A DNA stretch of 33,182 bases from the IMG/VR virus record IMGVR_UViG_3300010370_007116, positions 1-33,182 of that record; one strand, written 5' to 3'. Positions 18,066 to 26,248 of the stretch are shown in pieces. The position numbers and the translations under genes are program-made. The DNA comes from a virus. Each line of letters begins with the position of its first letter. Within the stretch, counting starts at the first letter, position 1. The notes beneath the pieces were generated by a model. It worked only from the letters and a program-made list of their open reading frames with translations. It was not told where the DNA came from and did not search any database.

Positions 18066-20168
18066 ATGATAGGATATGTTAATTTTCTTAGAGAATCTAT
18101 CGATGTAGATAAATTAAAACATTTAGAACATGCTGAGGATCATATTATTCATGGTGGAGACGAAGGAGTAGCTCATGCTGCTAATAATCTCGATGATCTT
18201 CATAATCTTCTTACTGGTGGTAAGTCTAAGTCAAAAATAACAACCAAATACGATGGGTCCCCATCTGTTGTTTTTGGAATAAATCCAGAAAACGGTAAAT
18301 TTTTTGTTGCATCTAAATCGGCATTTAACGTAAATCCAAAACTCAACTATACAGAAAAAGATATTGAACAAAATCACGGGCATGCACCTGGTCTTGTTTC
18401 AAAATTAAAATCTGCTCTAGCTCATCTTCCAAAAATAATGCCTAAAGAAGGCGGTGTTTATCAAGGTGATTTTCTATATGATAAACCGGATGTGGAGGAA
18501 GAAGACAATAAACTAAAATTTGCACCTAATACAATCACTTATTCTGCGCCAAAAGATTCTGCACAAGGCAGAAGAATTGCAGCATCCCAAATCGGTTTTG
18601 TTGTTCATACAAAATATAAAGGTAAGAAACTCAGCGATATGAAAGCTGGTTTCGATGTTGATCATTCTAAATTCAAACAAGATCCAGATGTTAATCTTGT
18701 TAATCCAGAGGTCAATGATATAAGTAAGTCTCGCTATACAAACGCAATGCAAGAAAAATATGCAAAGCATAAGGAAGATGCTGCTGAAGCTTATAGAAAT
18801 ACCAAAACTGAAACTCTAGAAGCACTTGCGAAGCATGATGCTTATATCAAACCTTATATCAATCAAACAGTTAGAGATGGTACAACTCCTAATACCAAGA
18901 ATTATATAAAGTATCTTGAAACAAAACGTAATTCAGAAACTACAAAATTAAAAACAGAAGCAGCCAAACAACGTAGAGCTGACGTTTATAATGAACTCAT
19001 TAACGATATTCAATCCAATGAGAAACAATATAAATCAGCGCTTGAATTACACGGACATTTACAAAAAGCAAAAGATGTTCTATTGACAGCTCTCGGTAAT
19101 CCAACAGAATTTGATCATACTGTAGGCGGTAAACAAGTTAAACCTGAGGGATTTGTATCTATTAGGGATGGTAAACCTACAAAATTAGTTGACCGTGCAG
19201 AATTTTCTAGATTAAACTTTGCCAATAATAGAGGTAAAGGTGATCCGGATTCTACTCCACCAGAATCAGATGAAGTACATCATATATTTGCTTTTGGTAG
19301 AATGAATCCGCCAACTGTAGGGCATGCAGCACTTGTTGATAAAGTCAAAGAAATTGCTGCCGCAAAAAAAGCTGGTCATACAATTGTTTTATCACATTCA
19401 CAAGATCCAGAAAAAAATCCTTTATCTGCTGAACAAAAAATCAAACACGCAAGTAGATTTTTTCCAAATACAAATATAAAAGTTGCTTCAAGTGAAGCTC
19501 CAACATTTATTCATCAGCTTAAAGAACTCAGCAAAAAAGGTATTACTCATGTTACTATGATTGCAGGGTCAGATAGAATTGAAGAATATAAGAAATTATT
19601 AGACAAATATAATGGTCCTGGAAAAGAGTTTAATTTTAAATCAGTTGATGTTGTTTCAGCAGGTGAAAGAGATCCTGATGCTGAAGGTGTTACAGGTATG
19701 TCAGCATCAAAGATGAGAGACCATGCAATCAATAATAGATTCAGTGAATTTAAAAATGGAATACCATCACATGTATCGAACAAGCATGCACGAGAAATGT
19801 TTCATGATGTAAAGAAAGGCATGGAAATACATATAGGACCTGAAACAAGCGGTATATCTCTTGCTAGATATGCAAAACGAAATGATGTGATAGGTGTTAA
19901 AGCAAGAGCTGAAGTTGAAAGAAGAAAAAGAAATGCTAAGACTTCTATTAAAGAGGAAGAAGTAGTAGCAGATATCAGAGGTCTTGGTTATGTAACAGGA
20001 AATCCCCTTGTAGATACTGATGATGTTGAAAATTATCAATCAAAAAATATTGCCGCTTCTGACACACATAATGATGTATTAAATAAAACTCTTGAACGTT
20101 GGGGATTAAGACCTTTCAGTGACTATACAAAATCTATAAAAACACATAAAAAGGGGTCTGTATTTTGA
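18066..20168 (+). CDS. KxDG nucleotidyltransferase-like / adenylyltransferase fusion (700 aa)
   Basis: The N-terminal region holds K61-Y-D-G64 (TTKYDGSPSVVFGIN) and GGVYQGDFLYDK, which look like motifs I and III/IV of covalent nucleotidyltransferases (ligase/capping type). The middle is helical and charged. The C-terminal half contains FGRMNPPTVGHAALV (T417-V-G-H420) and MSASKMR (from 545), the two signatures of HxGH-type nucleotidylyltransferases such as NMN adenylyltransferase. Large proteins of this layout (a DUF6267-like type) are known in T4-like marine phages, without proven function. It lies in the late module and overlaps the next gene. Confidence 0.82.
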   Translation: MIGYVNFLRESIDVDKLKHLEHAEDHIIHGGDEGVAHAANNLDDLHNLLTGGKSKSKITTKYDGSPSVVFGINPENGKFFVASKSAFNVNPKLNYTEKDIEQNHGHAPGLVSKLKSALAHLPKIMPKEGGVYQGDFLYDKPDVEEEDNKLKFAPNTITYSAPKDSAQGRRIAASQIGFVVHTKYKGKKLSDMKAGFDVDHSKFKQDPDVNLVNPEVNDISKSRYTNAMQEKYAKHKEDAAEAYRNTKTETLEALAKHDAYIKPYINQTVRDGTTPNTKNYIKYLETKRNSETTKLKTEAAKQRRADVYNELINDIQSNEKQYKSALELHGHLQKAKDVLLTALGNPTEFDHTVGGKQVKPEGFVSIRDGKPTKLVDRAEFSRLNFANNRGKGDPDSTPPESDEVHHIFAFGRMNPPTVGHAALVDKVKEIAAAKKAGHTIVLSHSQDPEKNPLSAEQKIKHASRFFPNTNIKVASSEAPTFIHQLKELSKKGITHVTMIAGSDRIEEYKKLLDKYNGPGKEFNFKSVDVVSAGERDPDAEGVTGMSASKMRDHAINNRFSEFKNGIPSHVSNKHAREMFHDVKKGMEIHIGPETSGISLARYAKRNDVIGVKARAEVERRKRNAKTSIKEEEVVADIRGLGYVTGNPLVDTDDVENYQSKNIAASDTHNDVLNKTLERWGLRPFSDYTKSIKTHKKGSVF

Positions 20169-20869
20169 TCGATATATTAGATGAAGCGGTGCTTAGAACC
20201 GATATAACAAAAAAAGCATCTGGCTTTGCATTTAAAAGATATCTTGATAAGCCGTTAGATCATCTCAGAAAAAAACTTGATGATGGTGCTAAGAAAAAGA
20301 TGAAGTATCATTCTACATTAGAGGATGGTAGAAAGGTATATCATACAATCGATCATTTCGGGCAACATCATTTTACAACTACTGATCATGAAGGGAATGT
20401 TGATTCCCATGTAAATGCAGTTAAACAAGGTAAGTCATTAGCCATAGATATGGCGGTCGCCAAACCTGGTTCTGGTGTTCACAAACTTTATCATCATCTG
20501 ATTACTAAACATGATCATATTTTGACATCCAAAGAACAATCTCATGGTGGATTAGCAATATGGCAGAAAATGAGAAAAATGGGTGGAGTCAATGTTCATG
20601 GATTCCATGGAAAGACTGGTAGAGCTCAGAATATCGATGTTGTAAAACATCCTGAATACAGTCATGTTAGTCATGGAGAACTTGAAGCATTTAGAAAAAC
20701 CAAAGGTGGTACTGTATCACAACGAAAGAAAGAATATAGAGATCTAAAAAAGACTCAATCAATGATTGTTGTGGCTCATAAAAATAGAAATATAAAACCT
20801 ATGAAACCCATAAAAGAAAGTGTTACTTCCACGGTTCTCAGGGTAATTAGAGAGAGTCTAGGAAAGTAA
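20165..20869 (+). CDS. hypothetical virion-module protein, GNAT-like segment
   Basis: 234 aa starting at TTG 20165, which overlaps the preceding TGA; AAGGGG lies nine bases upstream. It is basic and histidine-rich. The segment SGVHKLYHHLITKHDHILTSKEQSHGGLAIWQKMRK resembles the C-terminal part of GNAT acetyltransferases used as phage late proteins (a G...L...L....ILtS...S.g...W..m pattern). The C-terminus SVTSTVLRVIRESLGK resembles the repeated 'VLRVIRE' tails of neighbouring proteins (IKRIVRENLG at 22216 gene). Activity is unproven. Confidence 0.7.
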   Translation: MIDILDEAVLRTDITKKASGFAFKRYLDKPLDHLRKKLDDGAKKKMKYHSTLEDGRKVYHTIDHFGQHHFTTTDHEGNVDSHVNAVKQGKSLAIDMAVAKPGSGVHKLYHHLITKHDHILTSKEQSHGGLAIWQKMRKMGGVNVHGFHGKTGRAQNIDVVKHPEYSHVSHGELEAFRKTKGGTVSQRKKEYRDLKKTQSMIVVAHKNRNIKPMKPIKESVTSTVLRVIRESLGK

Positions 20870-20870
20870 A

Positions 20871-22187
20871 ATGGCACAATTTAGAAAAGATACTCACCAA
20901 TACCTTAATGATGGTAGAACCATCTTTGAAACCGTTATGTTGGCTGACCAATATGGAAATATTGTTGGTCCAGCAAATCCAACAGGAATGGCAGTAGATG
21001 CATTTGGTAGAGCCAGGTCGTCTCAGCCTTTCACGTTGTTTGATTCGTCTCAACGCTACAGAGAAAACGAAAAGTTTAATACAGCAAATAGCTCTGGTGG
21101 CTCTTACTCGTTTATCTCCAACACCTCGTCCATTGACTGCACTGTGAATACTGGATCTGGTTCATACGTTTATAGGGAATCAAAGAGAATATTTCCTTAC
21201 CAGCCCGGCAAGTCTTTGCAAGTCTTGAATACTTTTGTCATGAACTCTGCTAAAGCCGGACTTAGACAAAGAGTAGGTTACTTTGGTAGTGACAACGGAT
21301 TCTTCCTGGAGCAAACCGGCGCTTCGACCGTTCAATTTGTGCAGAGATCGAAGGTTACTGGCTCAGTTGTAGATACTCCCGTGATTCAATCGAGCTGGAA
21401 TATCGACAAACTAGACGGTACAGGACCCTCACTGCTTACTCTAAACTTAAACAATCCTCAGATCCTCTTCATCGACATGGAGTGGCTCGGTGTCGGATCA
21501 GTCAGGATGGGATTCGTGATCGACGGCAAGTTCATACACTGTCATACGTTCAATCACGCCAATCAAAATACAGCCGCGAAAGGTGCCTACATGCAGACCG
21601 CTACTCTGCCCATCAGAGCCGAGATAGAGAACACCAGTTCTACGGCGAGCAGTAGCACTTTAAAACTCATCTGCTCAACCGTGATCTCGGAAGGCGGCTA
21701 TGCTCTTTCAGGAAAGTCGCATACACAAGGTCAAGATCCAGTCGCCGCAAATCAATTCAGTATGTCGGTTGCCGGAACTTACTACCCTGTAGTTGCAATC
21801 AAGCTTCATCCTGATGCTGCGGATACAGTGGTCATTCCGACTGACATAGCCGTAATGCCTATAAGTCAAGCATTTTACAGATACAAACTAATAAGCGGAG
21901 CCACTTTGACAGGAGCAGTATGGGCAAACTCTGCTGCAAACTCCGCAGTCCAGTACAATACGAACACAGCTGCTACAATATCTGGCGGTATCGATATGTA
22001 CTCGAGTTATATCACGTCAACAAATCAGGGAGGCGGACAAATTAATCTCGGCGAGGAATATCTCTTCAAATACCAGCTTGAAAGAAATACGTTTGCAAAC
22101 ACTCAAACCATCTTCATTCTGGCAATTACATCAAGCTCGGCGACTAGCAATGTTTGTGGATCTATAAGCTGGCAAGAAATCATTTAA
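20871..22187 (+). CDS. virion structural protein (438 aa)
   Basis: Begins MAQFRKDTHQYLNDGRTIFETVMLADQYGNIVGPANPTGMAVDAFGRARSSQPFTLFDS, a pattern of T4-like marine phage structural proteins, and continues as a beta-rich Ser/Thr/Asn/Gly-rich protein with few charges, fitting a tail, fibre or capsid-surface component. Its middle (about 21150-22050) is visibly more GC-rich with different codon choices (GACGGC, GTCGGA, ATCGAC) than its own first 250 bases and its neighbours, suggesting a mosaic origin. It is translationally close to the previous gene (one-base gap). Confidence 0.8.
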   Translation: MAQFRKDTHQYLNDGRTIFETVMLADQYGNIVGPANPTGMAVDAFGRARSSQPFTLFDSSQRYRENEKFNTANSSGGSYSFISNTSSIDCTVNTGSGSYVYRESKRIFPYQPGKSLQVLNTFVMNSAKAGLRQRVGYFGSDNGFFLEQTGASTVQFVQRSKVTGSVVDTPVIQSSWNIDKLDGTGPSLLTLNLNNPQILFIDMEWLGVGSVRMGFVIDGKFIHCHTFNHANQNTAAKGAYMQTATLPIRAEIENTSSTASSSTLKLICSTVISEGGYALSGKSHTQGQDPVAANQFSMSVAGTYYPVVAIKLHPDAADTVVIPTDIAVMPISQAFYRYKLISGATLTGAVWANSAANSAVQYNTNTAATISGGIDMYSSYITSTNQGGGQINLGEEYLFKYQLERNTFANTQTIFILAITSSSATSNVCGSISWQEII

Positions 22188-22195
22188 TATAAATA
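22188..22195 (+). promoter_or_regulatory. T4-type late promoter octamer
   Basis: Exact TATAAATA beginning at the base after the preceding stop codon and 20 bases before ATG 22216. Confidence 0.6.
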
Positions 22196-22215
22196 AGAAA
22201 AAACTTGAGAATAAA

Positions 22216-23211
22216 ATGAAGAAAAATCCCAAAGATCCAGAATCAGGTTTGAATAAGTCATATGTAGCAGGTCTATCTTCAGCTACTGCTAAAGCTCGTA
22301 GAGCACACTGGTCGAAAACAAGCAAAATGGATCCAAAAAATCCGGCTGCATATGAACCTGCCCCTGGGGATAAAGAAGCAAAAACCAAAGAATCAAAATA
22401 TACAAAAGCTTATAGGGCTAAATTTGGTGAGGAATCCATGCTAGAAGAAATAGATATTGATGAATCTGCTGCCGCAGGACTAGCCAAAAAAGCTAAAGAA
22501 TCCGGTGTATCTTTGGGCACCTTACAAAAGGTATATAGAAGAGGTGTTGCTGCATGGAGAACTGGTCATAGACCTGGTACTACTCCGCAGCAATGGGGAA
22601 TGGCTAGAGTAAATTCCTATATTACAAAAGGTAAGACCTATCATACTGCGGATAAGGATCTTCGTGAAGGTCTTTGGGATAATATTCGTAAGAGAAGAGA
22701 AAAAGGATTACCACCTAGAAAACCTGGCGAAAAGGGTGCACCTTCACCCGAAGCATTTAAATCTGCTCAAGAATCATATAAGACTGGTGAAACCGCAGAA
22801 CGCCAGTCTTCCAATTCAAATTCTCCCTCATCCAGATTTGACGGTACAACCTCTCTTGCTAATGTCTACAAGAAAGCAACACCAGGTCAAACAATAAAGC
22901 GTATAGTGAGAGAAAATCTAGGTATCTATGAATGTGCAGGAAATGATACCTGCCCATGTAAAATGGATGAAGCAGAATATCAAGGAAGACAAGTTCCTCT
23001 TGGCAAACCTATGAAGGGTGATGTAAAGAAATCAAAGGTATACGTACGCGATCCAAGCACTGGTAATGTCAAGAAAGTTGAATTTGGTGATCCAAATATG
23101 AGGATCAAAAAGAATATTCCAGCACGTAGAAAGAGTTTTAGAGCTAGACACAATTGTGATAATCCAGGTCCTAGAACTCGTGCCCGTTATTGGAGCTGCA
23201 GAGCGTGGTAA
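22216..23211 (+). CDS. conserved T4-like protein, DUF5824-like domain
   Basis: 331 aa. Residues about 85-145 (AAGLAKKAKESGVSLGTLQKVYRRGVAAWRTGHRPGTTPQQWGMARVNSYITKGK) match a domain common in marine T4-like phages (DUF5824-like). The C-terminus VKKVEFGDPNMRIKKNIPARRKSFRARHNCDNPGPRTRARYWSCRAW is another highly conserved phage segment, basic with paired cysteines and likely nucleic-acid contacting. The N-terminus is lysine-rich, and a Cys cluster CAGNDTCPC sits near residue 240. Probably a virion or head-maturation component; function unknown. Late promoter just upstream. Confidence 0.82.
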   Translation: MKKNPKDPESGLNKSYVAGLSSATAKARRAHWSKTSKMDPKNPAAYEPAPGDKEAKTKESKYTKAYRAKFGEESMLEEIDIDESAAAGLAKKAKESGVSLGTLQKVYRRGVAAWRTGHRPGTTPQQWGMARVNSYITKGKTYHTADKDLREGLWDNIRKRREKGLPPRKPGEKGAPSPEAFKSAQESYKTGETAERQSSNSNSPSSRFDGTTSLANVYKKATPGQTIKRIVRENLGIYECAGNDTCPCKMDEAEYQGRQVPLGKPMKGDVKKSKVYVRDPSTGNVKKVEFGDPNMRIKKNIPARRKSFRARHNCDNPGPRTRARYWSCRAW

Positions 23212-23375
23212 AAACATTTAAAACGTTTGTCAAAGAACTTTCAGTTCCTCAAGGTACCACTGGGAAACGTAAAGAATGGAATCCTCCCATGATAGGTATA
23301 CGTATGGCAAGCGGTAAAATAGAAAAACATCCACCAGGAAAAAGCGGAAGTTCTGGCGGTGGAAATGGAGGCTAG
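23205..23375 (+). CDS. small conserved protein (56 aa), GTG start
   Basis: GTG 23205 lies inside the end of the preceding gene with GGAG nine bases upstream. The product MVKTFKTFVKELSVPQGTTGKRKEWNPPMIGIRMASGKIEKHPPGKSGSSGGGNGG has a basic start and a glycine-rich tail. An upstream TTG at 23190 would add five residues. It is close to the Dps-like gene (three-base gap). Function unknown. Confidence 0.7.
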   Translation: MVKTFKTFVKELSVPQGTTGKRKEWNPPMIGIRMASGKIEKHPPGKSGSSGGGNGG

Positions 23376-23378
23376 TCA

Positions 23379-23816
23379 ATGAATGATTTAGTACAACAAA
23401 TGAAAGTTATTTTGGCAAGCACTTTTGCGTTTTATTTGAAAGCCCATAACTTTCATTGGAACGTTGAGGGACCTTACTTCAGTGAATATCATAAGTTATT
23501 TGGTGATATCTATGGAGATTTATGGGAAGCTGTAGATGGTATTGCAGAAAAAATTAGAACTTTGGATGCATATGCACCTGGAAGTCTAACCAGATTTTCT
23601 CAATTATCAATCATTGATGATCAGATTAATATTCCGGCTGCACCAAAAATGATATCTGAATTATTATCTGATAATTCTAAGATGATTAGTGAACTCAATA
23701 AAGCATTTGCGATGGCAGATAAAGCCAATAAGCAAGGTCTTGCGGATTTTATTGCAGGAAGAATAGACATACATGAAAAACATGGTTGGTTTCTAAGAGC
23801 TCTTTCAAAGCAATGA
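23379..23816 (+). CDS. Dps-like mini-ferritin
   Basis: 145-aa ferritin-like protein. HNFHWNVEGPYFSEYHKLFGDIYGDLWEAVDGIAEKIRTL gives H26, H38, D53 and E57, matching exactly the 12-15-4 spacing of the Dps ferroxidase ligands (H51, H63, D78, E82 in E. coli). It would oxidise ferrous iron with peroxide and form a dodecamer protecting DNA. It lacks the lysine-rich N-terminal tail used by E. coli Dps for DNA binding. Dps-like genes occur in some marine T4-like phages. Its location among structural genes and the ATGA overlap with the next gene suggest late expression. Confidence 0.9.
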   Translation: MNDLVQQMKVILASTFAFYLKAHNFHWNVEGPYFSEYHKLFGDIYGDLWEAVDGIAEKIRTLDAYAPGSLTRFSQLSIIDDQINIPAAPKMISELLSDNSKMISELNKAFAMADKANKQGLADFIAGRIDIHEKHGWFLRALSKQ

Positions 23817-26041
23817 AAACATTTTCCGAAGTCTCTGTCACAGCTGGTAAACTTGTAGGCACTCGCGGTTTGCAGTTTAGAAAGACATCCACATCAAAGC
23901 CTGATGATTTGAGAGATAAATCAGGCAAGGACGTAGGTGCTGCAAGAAATTATGCCCATGAAAAAGCTTCTGTAGATAGAGCTGAAGCTCAAAATAAAAA
24001 AAGAGAACAAGAAATAGAAAAGCGAAATAAAGAAGCTGATGCCAGAATGAAGGAGACTCAGAAGTTGGCAAAAGAAGAAATAGGTTTAATTGAATCTACT
24101 CATATATTTCATGTTCACATGAAACCGTTTGATAATCGCGATCATAAAATGGTAGATGATAAAACATCTGAACCGATAGGTCCTGCACCTAAAAAAAGCA
24201 AACTTGTATTGAAAGTAAAAGCCGCTGATCATAGAGAGGCTAAAAATAAAGTCAGTAAATTTGTGGCAAAAAATTATGGAATCAATAATATTTCAAAGAT
24301 TGAACATAAAGGAATTCAAGAAGAAACCGGCACAGAAGCCAGAATCAAAATAAAAAATGTTGCTAGACCTGATGATCCAGCACCTACTTCTGAAAAGTCA
24401 AAGCTGACAAAGCAAGCAGAAATCAAAACAAAAGTAATAGATGAGGAGAAACCCTTTATGTCTAGACTAGACTTCGGATTATCAGCTAGCGTAATTGCAG
24501 CTGCTAGAGCTATCGTCGAGAAAAAACATGATGATGACGATGATAAAAAAGTTGGTGGTAAAACTGACGTAGTGCTTAGACCAGAAACAAATGATAAACT
24601 AGATGATAGCGATAATGATGACGACGATGATGTAAAAAAGGAAAGCAAGCATACAACTCCAAAGACCGATAAGGAAAAGAGTCTTGCTCGTCTAGCACAT
24701 CCAAAAAACAAAATTACACACAAGGATGTTCTTGTTGGTCGCGGTGTATTGAAAAAAGAAGAAGTTGAAATTGGTGAAGATTACGACACAAATACAGCTG
24801 TTGTTAATAAGCCAGGACATCCTTTGCACGGTAGAAATGTCAATATTAACAGCGCAAAGGGTAAAATGTTTAATGTAACTGGTACTATAGCAGGAAAGCC
24901 AGGATCACATACATTTGATTTACACCATAATGATTTAAAGAATGTAAAATATGACCCAAAGTATAATCCAGGTGGTGACACTTATGGTCGTAAAAAAGCA
25001 AACGAAGAAGTAGAATTTACTCATATCACTGAAGAAATTCATCCAGATTATAAACTTATAAAAACTGGCAAAAAATCAACGATAGCTCATCCTGATGGTA
25101 AACCAACATATGACGTACATCATGATGGTAAAAAAGTAGCCACACTGGAACCTTATTCTGCGTATAAAGACACTCAATCACCTGGTTCTAAAATTGTATC
25201 AAGTAGAAAAGATGTAACAAAATATTCTATTAACAGTCATGTTCCCAAGTTAAAAATATCTGGTTATGAAAGAACCGGTTGGAATTCATCAAAAGATGCA
25301 GCAGAAGGATTTATTCAAAGACATCAACTTCATTTGAATAAGACTACAAATGAAGAAGTTGAACAGATCGATGAACTTGAAAAATCAACTCTAGCATCAT
25401 ACGTTAAAAAAGCATCTGATGATGCAACCAAGCATTCCTATATTGCAGGTAAGTCAGGTGATGTTTCAAAAGCTGCAAAAGCATCTCAGCGAATTCGCGG
25501 TATTATGAAAGCAACCGATAAACTTGCAAAAGAAGAAGTTGAGGAAATTTCCGAGGATCTATCAAAGTATAAAATGAGTTATGAAAAGGGAGCAATGGAC
25601 AAATCACATGATGTAAAGAATGTGCATCTAGATCTTACAAAGTCTCCTGATTATCAGCATGGCGAAAAGGGTAATACACCTGAGAGAATTCGTTATCTAG
25701 TCAGACAACACCCAAAACATGCAGAAATTGTTAAAAGCGGTTATAGAATAGCCAAATACGGTGAACATAAAGATTCATCAACTGGTAAGACTACAAATGA
25801 AGAAGTTGAACAGATCGATGAGATTTCTAGCACTTTATTAAAATCATATAAGAAAAAAGTCGGTCCGGGACTCCAAAAGAATCAAAAAGTTGGCGATACA
25901 AAACGTACCAATCGTGAACAAGGTTTTAAGGTAGCTACAAATAAACTTATGGGTTATAATGTAAAAGTTCCAGCAACCGAAGAACTTCTATCTACTGAAG
26001 AACTATCTCGTCTTGAAGAAATCGCTAAGAAGTTCGATTGA
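23813..26041 (+). CDS. large repeat-bearing virion-associated protein (742 aa)
   Basis: ATG 23813 overlaps the Dps stop (ATGA). The protein is highly charged with alternating lysine- and acid-rich stretches (KKHDDDDDKK, DDSDNDDDDD) and a coiled-coil N-terminal region (about 55-90). TTNEEVEQIDE occurs twice, each followed by S/TLxSYxKK-type sequence, a motif widespread in T4-like marine phage virion proteins. HDGKPTYDVHHDGKKVATL is a small beta repeat region. It has no enzyme motif. Role as scaffold, internal head or DNA-associated protein is inference. A 36-base perfect direct repeat underlies the peptide repeat. Confidence 0.75.
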   Translation: MKTFSEVSVTAGKLVGTRGLQFRKTSTSKPDDLRDKSGKDVGAARNYAHEKASVDRAEAQNKKREQEIEKRNKEADARMKETQKLAKEEIGLIESTHIFHVHMKPFDNRDHKMVDDKTSEPIGPAPKKSKLVLKVKAADHREAKNKVSKFVAKNYGINNISKIEHKGIQEETGTEARIKIKNVARPDDPAPTSEKSKLTKQAEIKTKVIDEEKPFMSRLDFGLSASVIAAARAIVEKKHDDDDDKKVGGKTDVVLRPETNDKLDDSDNDDDDDVKKESKHTTPKTDKEKSLARLAHPKNKITHKDVLVGRGVLKKEEVEIGEDYDTNTAVVNKPGHPLHGRNVNINSAKGKMFNVTGTIAGKPGSHTFDLHHNDLKNVKYDPKYNPGGDTYGRKKANEEVEFTHITEEIHPDYKLIKTGKKSTIAHPDGKPTYDVHHDGKKVATLEPYSAYKDTQSPGSKIVSSRKDVTKYSINSHVPKLKISGYERTGWNSSKDAAEGFIQRHQLHLNKTTNEEVEQIDELEKSTLASYVKKASDDATKHSYIAGKSGDVSKAAKASQRIRGIMKATDKLAKEEVEEISEDLSKYKMSYEKGAMDKSHDVKNVHLDLTKSPDYQHGEKGNTPERIRYLVRQHPKHAEIVKSGYRIAKYGEHKDSSTGKTTNEEVEQIDEISSTLLKSYKKKVGPGLQKNQKVGDTKRTNREQGFKVATNKLMGYNVKVPATEELLSTEELSRLEEIAKKFD
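25339..25374 (+). repeat. 36-bp direct repeat, copy 1
   Basis: Identical at every base to 25786-25821. It encodes the KTTNEEVEQIDE segment of the 742-aa protein in the same frame. Confidence 0.95.
25786..25821 (+). repeat. 36-bp direct repeat, copy 2
   Basis: Second identical copy, 447 bases downstream of the first, in the same reading frame. Confidence 0.95.
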
Positions 26042-26220
26042 TGATTAAGTTTCGATCTTGGTTAATAGAAGCCAAAAGGAAGAAGAATAAGTCGGAGCCA
26101 CAAACTCCGATTGTAGTTTCTTCACCTATTCGTGGACCAAATCAAGATCAAAGTGGTTTTGGAGTCACTAGAGCCGTAGCGGACTATACGATCTCCGATG
26201 AGAAGAAACATCTTAAATAA
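26041..26220 (+). CDS. small hypothetical protein (59 aa)
   Basis: ATG 26041 overlaps the preceding stop (TGATG). The product MIKFRSWLIEAKRKKNKSEPQTPIVVSSPIRGPNQDQSGFGVTRAVADYTISDEKKHLK has a basic amphipathic start and a flexible rest. The 'FRSWLIEA' beginning is like the short N-terminal tags of T4-like head-associated proteins (compare VNFLRES of the gene at 18066). Function unknown. Confidence 0.6.
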   Translation: MIKFRSWLIEAKRKKNKSEPQTPIVVSSPIRGPNQDQSGFGVTRAVADYTISDEKKHLK

Positions 26221-26248
26221 ATAAGAAAAAACATTTTAGGAGTAAAAA

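Noticed and set aside
24316-24723. 135-aa minus-strand frame with Ser-rich sequence
   Set aside because: It mirrors the Asp/Lys-rich tracts of the 742-aa protein and is a composition artefact.
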